Source: an uncultured Muribaculaceae bacterium
GTDB lineage: Bacteria; Bacteroidota; Bacteroidia; Bacteroidales; Muribaculaceae
Assembly: GCA_947628305.1 (NCBI GenBank)
Contig: CANQZG010000003.1
Coordinates: 124,001-188,000 of the forward strand
Length of the DNA stretch: 64,000 nt
Direction of reading: 5' to 3'
The notes beneath the pieces were generated by a model. The model was not told where the DNA came from. It made no database searches and saw only the letters and a program-made list of their open reading frames with translations. The position numbers and the translations under genes are program-made. Below are positions 42,166-49,925 of this stretch, one piece after another (position 1 is the first letter of the stretch; every line of letters starts with the position of its first letter).

Positions 42166-42659
42166 ATAAATTAGACAGCATCAAGGTCATCGGCGTTATG
42201 TTAATGTCGATGACCTTGATGCCGTTTTTTATATCATGTAGTTATAATGCCAGATATCAGGAAACAGTCAGCGATAACAAATATGTCCTGATTAAGATGT
42301 CAATGGAAATCAGGGACAGTACTGTCTCGACCGATAGTTCCGCCTTTGATATTTCAGAAGTATTCAGGGAGAAAGGGATGATATTGGTGCAAAATGTGGA
42401 TTCCCTGCCTCAGAATGTATTGGATTCATTGCTTGTTGTGGACTATATCTGTGTGATTGACAATCCGGGCATAGGGTTATATGTAGGGTTCAATCGGTGG
42501 AACAGTTATGACAGTGAACTTGGGGAGTGTTCAGTGACATGTCAGATTCCGTTCATGGGGGAACATAATCGTTCAACCGCCGTTTCAAAGTTAAAACGAC
42601 TGATATCAGAGCGTGTTTTAAACCCTGATGCCTCGCCGCTGCCTGACAGACTTTGGTAA
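42153..42659 (+). CDS. Hypothetical lipoprotein whose signal peptide overlaps the hut terminator
   Basis: Not recognised. It has 168 residues from the ATG at 42153 (MRFLNKLDSIKVIGVMLMSM). A hydrophobic core and lipobox ending in ISC (Cys29) predict a lipoprotein. The mature part of about 140 residues is beta/alpha in character (NKYVLIKMSMEIRDSTVSTDS..., LLVVDYICVIDN). The stretch coding for IKVIGVMLMSMTLMP is the hut terminator hairpin, so transcription and translation of this gene conflict or are coupled. Its stop is joined to a solo copy of the MITE end. It may be real but poorly expressed; no partner is known. Confidence 0.6.
   Translation: MRFLNKLDSIKVIGVMLMSMTLMPFFISCSYNARYQETVSDNKYVLIKMSMEIRDSTVSTDSSAFDISEVFREKGMILVQNVDSLPQNVLDSLLVVDYICVIDNPGIGLYVGFNRWNSYDSELGECSVTCQIPFMGEHNRSTAVSKLKRLISERVLNPDASPLPDRLW
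42178..42222 (+). terminator. Intrinsic terminator of the hut operon, inside the next reading frame
   Basis: A perfect 15-bp stem (42178-42192 with 42208-42222) with a 15-nt loop is followed by CGTTTTTT. It has textbook form on the plus strand, 13 bases after the hutH stop, but lies within codons 9-24 of the lipoprotein frame that starts at 42153. Confidence 0.85.
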
Positions 42660-42673
42660 ATTTGAACAGGCTC
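42658..42673 (-). repeat. Solo end of the MITE-like element
   Basis: On the minus strand GAGCCTGTTCAAATTT matches the left end of the element at 35547. TAA follows the CTC on the plus strand, as at the full element. The orientation equals that of the right end at 35854. It lies in the 13-bp gap between the convergent lipoprotein and CoA-transferase genes and touches both stop codons. Confidence 0.45.
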
Positions 42674-44001
42674 TAACGCCATCGACGGTAGGCGTATCCG
42701 AGCATGTTGAATGCCTCGCGGTCAAGTTCCTCCCTATATTGTGGCGCGGCGATTGATATTAACAGGCGTGCGCGGTCTATCATGTTTTTGCCTCGCAGAT
42801 TGACTGCGCCGTATTCGGTCACGACCCAGTTGGTCTGGAAACGGGTGGTGACGACACCTGCCCCGGGGGTCAAAACCGGTTTAATCTTGTTCTCACCCCG
42901 TGATGTGGTGGATAACATCGCGATGAATGACTGTCCTCCGACACTGCGGGAGGAACCGTACACAAAATCCTGCTGACCTCCGACGCCTGAATAGATGCGT
43001 GTTCCGATTGAATCGGCGCACACTTGACCTGACAGGTCAATCTCCAGGCACGAATTGATAGCCGCCATGTTTTTGTTCTGTGCGATGACAAACGGGTCGT
43101 TGACCCAGGCGATGTCTCTGAAAAGAATCGATGGATTATGGTCGAGAAAATCATATAGTCGCCGTGTGCCAAGAGCAAGTGATGCGACCGAACGTCCCGG
43201 TTCGACTTGTTTTCTCGAATTATCGACAACCCCCGATTCAATGAGGGGCATCATCCCGTCGGTCATTGCCTCGGTGTGAAGTCCGAGATGCTTGTGTGAT
43301 TTCAGGGAATGTAGCACGGCATTGGGAATTGTACCTACGCCGACCTGAAGCACGGCACCGTCAGGGATATGTTCGGCAATGTATTGGCCAATCCGCAATT
43401 CCTTTTCGGTTGGAGTTATGTCAGGTGTCTCGGCCAACGGGTCATGCACTTCGACCATTGCGTCAAGGCGGGACGTATGGATAATAGAATCTCCGTAGGT
43501 GAATGGCATCAGCGGGTTAATCTGCGCTACAATTATTTTTGCGCATTCTACGGCAGCAGGGGTGAGGTCGGCTGATACGCCAAATGACACGTAGCCGTTT
43601 TCATCAGGAGGGGAGCAGTTTATAAATGCGACATCTATATTTATAGAGCCATCCCTGAACAATTGTGGCACTTGTCCAAAAAAGCGTGGAGTGGTCGTTG
43701 CATATCCGGCATTAACCCATCCCCTGACAGCATTTGATACAAAGAAAGAGTCAATTAGAAAGGAGTCCTTCAGTGCCGGATTACACAGAGGAGATATACG
43801 ACGACCCAATGCAAATGCATTATACAGGATGACGTCACGCAGTTCATCCCCGCGTTTTGCAAGTGCGGCAATGAGAGCTTCCGGGATGGAACAACTACCT
43901 TGGACGAATATATGGTCTCCGCTGTTAACGAGTTTCACCGCTTCATCAGCAGTCATGTATTTACAGTCGTAATTAACTGTGGTGGATGGTTGATTTTGCA
44001 T
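42673..44001 (-). CDS. Acetyl-CoA hydrolase/transferase family protein (4-hydroxybutyrate/butyrate CoA-transferase-like)
   Basis: Moves CoA between short-chain acids such as acetate and butyrate, succinate or 4-hydroxybutyrate. It has 442 residues from the ATG at 44001 (MQNQPSTTVNYDCKYMTADE). A longer frame to 44070 would begin upstream of the -7 box. The N-terminal half has GDHIFVQGSCSIPEAL. The C-terminal half has LQVGVGTIPNAVLHSL, and the catalytic Glu is expected in LGLHTEAMTDGMMPLIE. GGQQDFVYGSSRSVGGQSF is a further family stretch. The exact acid pair is not decidable; a role in fermentation is likely. Confidence 0.85.
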   Translation of the reverse strand: MQNQPSTTVNYDCKYMTADEAVKLVNSGDHIFVQGSCSIPEALIAALAKRGDELRDVILYNAFALGRRISPLCNPALKDSFLIDSFFVSNAVRGWVNAGYATTTPRFFGQVPQLFRDGSINIDVAFINCSPPDENGYVSFGVSADLTPAAVECAKIIVAQINPLMPFTYGDSIIHTSRLDAMVEVHDPLAETPDITPTEKELRIGQYIAEHIPDGAVLQVGVGTIPNAVLHSLKSHKHLGLHTEAMTDGMMPLIESGVVDNSRKQVEPGRSVASLALGTRRLYDFLDHNPSILFRDIAWVNDPFVIAQNKNMAAINSCLEIDLSGQVCADSIGTRIYSGVGGQQDFVYGSSRSVGGQSFIAMLSTTSRGENKIKPVLTPGAGVVTTRFQTNWVVTEYGAVNLRGKNMIDRARLLISIAAPQYREELDREAFNMLGYAYRRWR

Positions 44002-44018
44002 ATTCGCGCTGATTTTGT

Positions 44019-44027
44019 GCAAATATA
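44019..44027 (-). promoter_or_regulatory. -7 promoter box of the CoA-transferase gene
   Basis: On the minus strand TATATTTGC matches the consensus and predicts a leader of about 11 nt, which fixes the start at 44001. Confidence 0.65.
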
Positions 44028-44049
44028 TACAATATTTAATTAAAATCCG

Positions 44050-44057
44050 TATCTTTG
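44050..44057 (+). promoter_or_regulatory. -7 promoter box of the nitroreductase gene
   Basis: TATCTTTG matches the consensus and gives a leader of about 34 nt to the ATG at 44098. It is divergent from the CoA-transferase promoter. Confidence 0.6.
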
Positions 44058-44097
44058 ACAATGAAGACATCTTAACATATTGAAAAATTCAATAATA

Positions 44098-44844
44098 ATG
44101 ATAGACCGGTATTTTAAAAACAGACGTACGATAAGACACTACTCATCCCGACAAGTCACGGATGAATTGTTAAATGAACTGATTGAAGCGGCGACTCACG
44201 CCCCAACTACAGGCAACATGCAACTCTACAGCGTGATTGTCACGCGCGACGAGACCGGTAAAAAGGCCCTTTCCCCGGCTCACTTCAATCAACCGTCGGT
44301 AATGGGTGCATCGGTTATTCTCACGTTCTGTGCTGACTTTAACAGGTTTGTAAAGTGGTGTGATGCCAGCGATGCCGTGCCTGGGTATGACAATTTCCAA
44401 TCATTCATGACGGCAGTTCTTGACACCACTATCTTTGCGCAACAATTCTGCACCGTCGCCGAAATGAATGGCCTTGGTTGTTGTTATCTCGGAACGACCA
44501 CCTATAACGCCCCGCAGATTGCTGAAATATTGAAATTGCCCAGTCGTGTAGTGCCCGTCACAACGTTAACCGTGGGATATCCCGAAGGGGACTCTGAAGT
44601 CAGTGACCGATTACCGTTGGATGCAATCATGCATGCAGGTACATATCATGACTATGACATTCATAGAATTAAAGAATTGTATGCTGAAAAGGAATCACGC
44701 GAGGATAATCGTCAATATATCGCTGAAAATGGGAAGGCCACTTTGGCTCAAGTGTTTACCGATGTGAGGTATACCCGTGAGGCAAACGAGACATTCTCCC
44801 GGATTTATCAGGATTTCATAGAAAATCAAGGATTTAAGCTATAG
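44098..44844 (+). CDS. Nitroreductase-family FMN-dependent oxidoreductase (NfsA-like)
   Basis: NAD(P)H-dependent flavoenzyme. It has 248 residues from the ATG at 44098 (MIDRYFKNRRTIRHYSSRQV). An upstream TTG at 44080 is less likely. FMN-phosphate binding is suggested by RRTIRHYS. Further family features are AATHAPTTGNMQLYSVIV near 35-52, TIFAQQFCTVAEMNGLGCCYLGT, and the C-terminal extension after VTTLTVGYPEGDSEVSDRLPLDA. Its size fits NfsA/FRP-type rather than the shorter NfsB type. The physiological substrate is unknown. Confidence 0.88.
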   Translation: MIDRYFKNRRTIRHYSSRQVTDELLNELIEAATHAPTTGNMQLYSVIVTRDETGKKALSPAHFNQPSVMGASVILTFCADFNRFVKWCDASDAVPGYDNFQSFMTAVLDTTIFAQQFCTVAEMNGLGCCYLGTTTYNAPQIAEILKLPSRVVPVTTLTVGYPEGDSEVSDRLPLDAIMHAGTYHDYDIHRIKELYAEKESREDNRQYIAENGKATLAQVFTDVRYTREANETFSRIYQDFIENQGFKL

Positions 44845-44859
44845 ATGCTCAATCGATAG

Positions 44860-44897
44860 ATTAATGCATGAAGTAATCATTATTTCATGCCATTAAT
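44860..44897. terminator. Bidirectional terminator between nitroreductase gene and dnaA
   Basis: The stem ATTAATG-CATGAA / TTCATG-CC-ATTAAT (44860-44872 with 44884-44897) with a 2-base bulge is followed by GCTTTTATT on the plus strand. It lies between convergent genes. Confidence 0.6.
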
Positions 44898-44901
44898 GCT
44901 T

Positions 44902-46290
44902 TTATTCAAGTATCGCGGCCTCGATTTTGGCGACGTCTTCCTGAAGCTGTTTTTCCATGGGCAGACGGTCTTCAATGTTTTTGCACGCATAGAGGACAGT
45001 GGCGTGGGTGCGCGAGAGTCGTGTGCCGATTGCCGTCAATGGCATCTTCGCATGTTTCTTAGCGAGGAACATCACCATCTGTCGGGCATCTGAAATCTCG
45101 CGCTTTCGTGATTTTGTAAATAACTGGTCGCTGTCGATGTTATAATAGTTGCTGACCTCCTGGGCAATCATCTCGAAGTTTATTGACCGCTTTGTAACCT
45201 TTACCGCATTGGCAAGTACATTTCGGGCAAGTTCAAGAGTGATTGGACGGTTGAGCACGGTTGCATGTGCTATAAGGGACACAATTATTCCTTCAAGTTC
45301 ACGTATACTGTCGGTGACATGGGAGGCGATATATTCCATTACATCTGCCGGAATCTCGAGACCGTCCTGCCGGGCCTTGAGTGTCAGGACATTTTTGCGA
45401 AGTTCATAGTCAGGTCGTTCAAGTTCGGCGGTCATACCCCATTTGAAACGGTTGACAAGTCTTTGCTCCAGCCCCTCCATCTGGGAAGGACATACGTCAC
45501 TTGACAATATAAGTTGCTTCTGATTCTGATGTAGATGGTTGAATATGTGATAGAACGTGTTCTGTGTCCCCGGTTTGTTACCGACAAGGTCCTGTATGTC
45601 GTCAATGATGAGTACATCGATGCTCTGGTAGAAATTGATGAACTCATTGACTTTGTGACGCAATACCGCGGTGGTATATTGGCTCTCAAAGAGTCTCGCC
45701 GTCAAATATAGTACACGTGCCTTCGGGTTTTGTTCCTTGATGCGGATTCCGATGGCTTGCATGAGGTGGGTCTTGCCGACCCCGGTCGGGCCAAACAGGA
45801 AAAGGGGATTAAATGTCTTGCATTTAGGGTTAGCGGCTATGGCTTCGCCGATTGAACGCGCGACACGATTGGAAAAACTACCACAATAGTTCTCGAATGT
45901 ATAACGCGGATTGAGTTGTGAATCAATGTCCTCGACAGCGGCGGTGTGAAACGGATTGGACAGTGTATTGCTATTGGGGGCGACAGCGGTGCTTTGATTG
46001 GATGTCCCCATGGTTATCCCCGTCGTCTCGTCATTGCGTATCTGGTTGAACTGGTACAGCAATCTCACCCCGGGGCCGTAAACACGGCCTATGGCAAGAC
46101 TCAGCAGCTTGATGTATCGTTCCTCAAGTTGCTCCACAATGCCGGGGGAGGCTACGTAGATTTTCAGTTGACCGTCCTCGAAACTTTTAAACGTCAGGTC
46201 TTTGAACCACGCGTCATATTGTTCCGGGATTAGATTGTCTCGGAAAATCTCCTTGCATTTATCCCATTTTTGTTCGTTTGTTAAATTCAT
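44902..46290 (-). CDS. dnaA: Chromosomal replication initiator protein DnaA
   Basis: Opens the replication origin. It has 462 residues. Domain I spans about 1-80 (QKWDKCKEIFRDNLIPEQYDAWF), then a variable linker. AAA+ domain III has Walker A GPTGVGKT at 167-174, Walker B VLIIDDIQ and the sensor region SSDVCPSQMEGLEQRLVNRF. Domain IV carries the DnaA-box-binding helix-turn-helix SRTHATVLYACKNIED near the end. It is monocistronic. The 434-bp gap upstream has AT-rich patches but no convincing cluster of DnaA boxes, so the origin is not proven to be here. Confidence 0.96.
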   Translation of the reverse strand: MNLTNEQKWDKCKEIFRDNLIPEQYDAWFKDLTFKSFEDGQLKIYVASPGIVEQLEERYIKLLSLAIGRVYGPGVRLLYQFNQIRNDETTGITMGTSNQSTAVAPNSNTLSNPFHTAAVEDIDSQLNPRYTFENYCGSFSNRVARSIGEAIAANPKCKTFNPLFLFGPTGVGKTHLMQAIGIRIKEQNPKARVLYLTARLFESQYTTAVLRHKVNEFINFYQSIDVLIIDDIQDLVGNKPGTQNTFYHIFNHLHQNQKQLILSSDVCPSQMEGLEQRLVNRFKWGMTAELERPDYELRKNVLTLKARQDGLEIPADVMEYIASHVTDSIRELEGIIVSLIAHATVLNRPITLELARNVLANAVKVTKRSINFEMIAQEVSNYYNIDSDQLFTKSRKREISDARQMVMFLAKKHAKMPLTAIGTRLSRTHATVLYACKNIEDRLPMEKQLQEDVAKIEAAILE

Positions 46291-46724
46291 TTGTCGCTAT
46301 TCAGAGGATTTTAGCAGTTTTTCTAACGACAACACAGAGGCGCAATATTAAAATATCTTGCAGGTGACAATCTGTTGTGTTATATGCATCGCTTTTTCAA
46401 CAACAAATTTCTAATATTTTTTTTTCAAAAACAAGTGTCAAAATATTTGGAATTTATAAATGAAATGCAACTATGCTGAATTTCAATGGATTATATTAGG
46501 CCTTTGATACGGCTTATAGCACTGGTGTAGGATGGCTTAGGTAATATGTTTATAATCAACGTATTGTTTCTTGTGTGTGCTATAATCTCGTGATGTCTTA
46601 TATTGTTTGCCCAACAACGATAAAGGCCGTCGGAGGGTATTGCCCAAAGGTTTTGCCACCGACGACCTCATATTTTGTAATTTAAAATCATTTTAAAATA
46701 CGATTGTCTGCCTATGCAGATTTC
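46291..46724. other. 434-bp gene-free stretch upstream of dnaA
   Basis: No open frame of note. It contains AT-rich patches (about 46390-46490, with runs of T and A), the dnaA leader and, at its far end, the MCE gene terminator (46624-46668). No 9-mer close to TTATNCACA repeats here, and no -7 box was clear before dnaA. Confidence 0.5.
46624..46668 (-). terminator. Terminator after the MCE gene
   Basis: Stem CGTCGG/CCGACG (46628-46633 with 46659-46664) is extended by AGG/CCT across one mismatch. It is followed on the minus strand by TTTATCGTTG. Confidence 0.6.
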
Positions 46725-47648
46725 TTAGAAAATCTTTATCGAGGGGATATATCGCTTTGGTTGACGTTTCAAGTCAATAAGGATAGAGTCAAGATTGGCT
46801 GCCGAGTTGTTGAGATTATTATACAATCCCGGGTCATTCAACAGCATTCCAAGAGAGGAGTTAGTGCTGTTCATTTTTAAGGTTATGTCGTTAAGGTTGC
46901 GTGTGATGTCCTGTACATTGGTCATTGTGGAGTCTATGGGCAATGTCTTTAATTGTGCCGACACTGCTGTAAGGTCCTCGGTCACTTTCTGAAGGTTGCG
47001 GGAGATATCATTGACATTGGTCATAATCTGTGGTGCGCTTTGCACCGCCGGTTGTATCGACCCCATCACAACCGCGAGTCTTGCTGTTGACACTTCGAGA
47101 TTTGCCATTATATTATCAAGGCGTCGCACTGCACTTGACAGGGATGGGTCGCTGACGATATTGTTTGCCGATACAAGGAGAGAGTCAATCTTGGGCATTA
47201 TGCTGACAATCTTTGGCATCATCTCTCCTGTCAGGTTCTCAACAAGTCCGCCTCCTTGAACTCCGTCTATCTTATCTCCAATTTCATGGAAATTAGCATT
47301 TGAGGCCATTTTAAGTTCGATGGTGGCAGTACCGAGCATGTCCTGGCTCAATACGGCCTGTGTCCCACGGGGTATTTTCAGCTGCTTGTCAAGGCTAAGT
47401 TCCACAAGAATATGACCCGGATTGTCATATTCGTATTTAATCTCCCTGACAAGTCCCACCTTAAATCCGTTGATAGTGACGGGGGCTGACTGTGCCAACC
47501 CTGTAACATCGGTATAGGATACATAATAATAGTTGGCCGCTTTAAATATATTTATGCCTTTAAGATAATCAATTCCAAAGAAAATAATGGCTAAGGTAAT
47601 GATTACGCATGAACCGATAATCAGTTCTTTATTAAACAATTTCTTCAT
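46725..47648 (-). CDS. MlaD-family (MCE domain) lipid-transport protein
   Basis: Periplasmic lipid-binding component of an Mla-like transporter. It has 307 residues: one N-terminal membrane anchor (about 8-30), the MCE domain at about 38-120 (YYVSYTDVTGLAQSAPVTIN..., GTQAVLSQDMLGTATIELKM), then a long helical tail (QSAPQIMTNVNDISRNLQKV). It lies 31 bp downstream of the amidase gene in the same direction. This amidase-MCE pairing is common in Bacteroidetes. The matching ABC permease and ATPase genes are not in the window. Confidence 0.88.
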   Translation of the reverse strand: MKKLFNKELIIGSCVIITLAIIFFGIDYLKGINIFKAANYYYVSYTDVTGLAQSAPVTINGFKVGLVREIKYEYDNPGHILVELSLDKQLKIPRGTQAVLSQDMLGTATIELKMASNANFHEIGDKIDGVQGGGLVENLTGEMMPKIVSIMPKIDSLLVSANNIVSDPSLSSAVRRLDNIMANLEVSTARLAVVMGSIQPAVQSAPQIMTNVNDISRNLQKVTEDLTAVSAQLKTLPIDSTMTNVQDITRNLNDITLKMNSTNSSLGMLLNDPGLYNNLNNSAANLDSILIDLKRQPKRYIPSIKIF

Positions 47649-47679
47649 TATAAAGAGTTCTGTGGGTTTGATTTACGTT

Positions 47680-48789
47680 TTACTTTATTCGTTTGCCGTT
47701 ACGCCATTTTATTATAAATGCTTGAGGAAACAATTTCTTTATCTCAGAAAGCTGTCTTTTGGCCTCGGTTAGCGATGATGTATTGCCGTATGTATATTTG
47801 ACAATGCCATCCTCACGATATGAGTCGATAGGTTTTAATCCTTTCAACCTTTGGTCTGACCCTTTGAGCGTCTTGGTTGATGTGAGAAACTGAATCCTGT
47901 AATATAACGTATTGTCAACAACTGTTGTTGATTTTTCCAATCGTGTTTTATTTTCGGCCGTTTTAACTGATGATGTGTCTTTTGATGAATGGTCCTCGTG
48001 AGGGAATAAGGTCGCGTTGTCGGTTATCCCACGGTATCGGTTTATCGCATTGTATATCGACATCGCCAGTTTTTTCTGTCCGTCTTCCGATGCCATGAAT
48101 TTTTCCTGGGTAGGGTTGCATATAAAATCAAGTTCCACAAGGACGGATGGCATCGCTGTCCTCACCAAGACATAGAATGGGGCCTGTCTTACCCCGTTGT
48201 TCTTTCTTCCTGCTGTGGATACAAGTTCTTTTTGAACTGCCGAAGCGAATTTTATGCTTCGGTCAAGGTGGGATGACTGAAACATTTCAAACATGATGTA
48301 GCTTTCGGTGGAATTAGGGTCAAATCCTTTATAAGTGGTAGAGTAATCCTTTTCAAGCATTATCACCGCATTCTCTCGCTTTGCGATTTCAAGATTAGTG
48401 GCGGAACGTTCCAATCCAAGTGTATATACCGATGCTCCGCTCACTGAATTTCTCCGTGGAGAGTTCTTTGGAACTGAATTGGCATGTATCGAGATGAACA
48501 GGTCTCCCTTTGATTTATTGGCAATATCAGCACGTCCTTGCAAAGTGACAAACACATCCTTGTCACGTGTAAAGATTGCTTTTGCATCAGGCATGCCCTT
48601 TTTCAACAATCGCCCAAGCTGCAAGGCGACACCAAGATTCACGCTCTTTTCATTAGTGAAATTTCCGAGCGCACCCGCATCTTTCCCTCCGTGTCCCGGG
48701 TCAATCACAACAGTGAACCCGGCCGCCGATATTGAGACCGCAAGCATCACAATCAGCAGTAATGACTTTATGATAGGGTTATGCAACAT
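47680..48789 (-). CDS. N-acetylmuramoyl-L-alanine amidase (AmiC-type) with SPOR-like C-terminus
   Basis: Zn-dependent amidase that cuts the peptide from peptidoglycan, acting in cell separation. It has 369 residues with a signal peptide (MLHNPIIKSLLLIVMLAVSISAAG). The Amidase_3 domain spans about 26-255, with Zn ligands in VVIDPGHGGKDAG, the Glu in VNLGVALQLG-adjacent sequence, SIHANSVPK, and VELDFICNPTQE. The C-terminal 70 residues (YYRIQFLTSTKTLKGSDQRL..., EAKRQLSEIKKLFPQAFI) look like a SPOR-type septal-glycan-binding domain. A divergent -7 box precedes it. Confidence 0.9.
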   Translation of the reverse strand: MLHNPIIKSLLLIVMLAVSISAAGFTVVIDPGHGGKDAGALGNFTNEKSVNLGVALQLGRLLKKGMPDAKAIFTRDKDVFVTLQGRADIANKSKGDLFISIHANSVPKNSPRRNSVSGASVYTLGLERSATNLEIAKRENAVIMLEKDYSTTYKGFDPNSTESYIMFEMFQSSHLDRSIKFASAVQKELVSTAGRKNNGVRQAPFYVLVRTAMPSVLVELDFICNPTQEKFMASEDGQKKLAMSIYNAINRYRGITDNATLFPHEDHSSKDTSSVKTAENKTRLEKSTTVVDNTLYYRIQFLTSTKTLKGSDQRLKGLKPIDSYREDGIVKYTYGNTSSLTEAKRQLSEIKKLFPQAFIIKWRNGKRIK

Positions 48790-48813
48790 GATACTATGAC
48801 TCGATTTTACAGT

Positions 48814-48822
48814 GCAAAATTA
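48814..48822 (-). promoter_or_regulatory. -7 promoter box of the amidase-MCE operon
   Basis: On the minus strand TAATTTTGC matches TAnnTTTG(C), about 25 bp before the start codon. Confidence 0.6.
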
Positions 48823-48843
48823 CTAAATTTAAACGATTATTCC

Positions 48844-48852
48844 TACATTTGC
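48844..48852 (+). promoter_or_regulatory. -7 promoter box of the gldB-like gene
   Basis: TACATTTGC matches the consensus on the plus strand and predicts a leader of about 31 nt to the ATG at 48890. Confidence 0.6.
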
Positions 48853-48889
48853 CCAAGCATCAGATATTTTGAACAATATTTTGGTTTTT

Positions 48890-49918
48890 ATGAACAATCC
48901 ATTCCGTGATATTGCCTATGAAGTGATTATGGCATTAATCTTGATTGTCGGCGGTACATCCTGTAACTATACCGGCGACAACGTATTGTCGGCGAAAGTC
49001 ATACGTCTTGAAACGGGGTTGGTATCATACGATTCCCTGACCGAACAAAGGCGGTCAATCTTGACTGACAGTCTTACGGCCGGCTATGATGACATGTTGT
49101 CATATTTCAGGGAACGTGGACTGGCAGATTCATCAGTTATATCGCAACCGAATCTTGAAAAATCGCTTGCTGAACTCGCTCATAATCCTATAATAACGGT
49201 TTTCGGGCCTGATGTAATGAAAAGATATGTCTCGGTCGATACTGTCGCTTTCTCTCTTGGCGGGGTGGATAAAAATATTGCGCTATTGTTGCCCGAGGTT
49301 AAGGTTTTACCGTACTATACGTTTATTACACCTTATAAAACACCTTATTTCGCTACTCCGCGAGGAATGTATATCGCTCTTAATCATTATCTTGGCAGCG
49401 ACTACGAGGGTTATGATGGTTTTCCTGACTATCTTGTGCGTAATATGCGCCCTGAGATGATTCCCTACGATGTCACTGATGCTTATATCAGGATATATTA
49501 TCCTCTAAGTGGTTATGAGTCGGCGACTGCGTTGGCCCGTATGATATATGAGGGCGCGATTGTATATGCCAAGATGAAATGTGTCCCGGATGCCTCATTA
49601 CATGATGCGCTCGGATATACCCAAGACGAGTTGGAACGGCTTCATGACAACGAAAGTGATGTGTGGGGACGACTTGTCTCGGGCGAACTGTTATACACTA
49701 CCGATACAGGGAAGATTCTCGGCTTGACATCAGTCTCTCCATCATCATCTTTCTTTAGCGATGAGATACCCGGTGGTGCGGGACGTTATATCGGCTACAG
49801 GATTGTCGAGAGGTATCTTGAAAATGACAAGGATGCCACCCTTGACAGTCTTTTAAAAAGCGACTTATCATCTGAAGCTGTGGACATACTTCGTTTATCC
49901 CGATATATCGGTAAATAG
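48890..49918 (+). CDS. GldB-like lipoprotein
   Basis: Homologue of the gliding-motility lipoprotein GldB, which is also kept in non-gliding Bacteroidetes. It has 342 residues from the ATG at 48890; an upstream TTG at 48869 is less likely. A signal peptide and lipobox (LILIVGGTSC, Cys about 24) open the protein. Family regions are SLAELAHNPIITVFGPDVMKRY, then FATPRGMYIALNHYLGSDYEG and FPDYLVRNMRPEMIPYDVTDAYIR. The role in non-gliding species is unknown; an envelope function is likely. It converges with tamB, 7 bp between stops. Confidence 0.8.
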   Translation: MNNPFRDIAYEVIMALILIVGGTSCNYTGDNVLSAKVIRLETGLVSYDSLTEQRRSILTDSLTAGYDDMLSYFRERGLADSSVISQPNLEKSLAELAHNPIITVFGPDVMKRYVSVDTVAFSLGGVDKNIALLLPEVKVLPYYTFITPYKTPYFATPRGMYIALNHYLGSDYEGYDGFPDYLVRNMRPEMIPYDVTDAYIRIYYPLSGYESATALARMIYEGAIVYAKMKCVPDASLHDALGYTQDELERLHDNESDVWGRLVSGELLYTTDTGKILGLTSVSPSSSFFSDEIPGGAGRYIGYRIVERYLENDKDATLDSLLKSDLSSEAVDILRLSRYIGK

Positions 49919-49925
49919 ATGACTG

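Noticed and set aside
46291-46724. Replication origin upstream of dnaA
   Set aside because: No cluster of TTATNCACA-like boxes or clear unwinding element with 13-mers was found; position beside dnaA alone is not enough.
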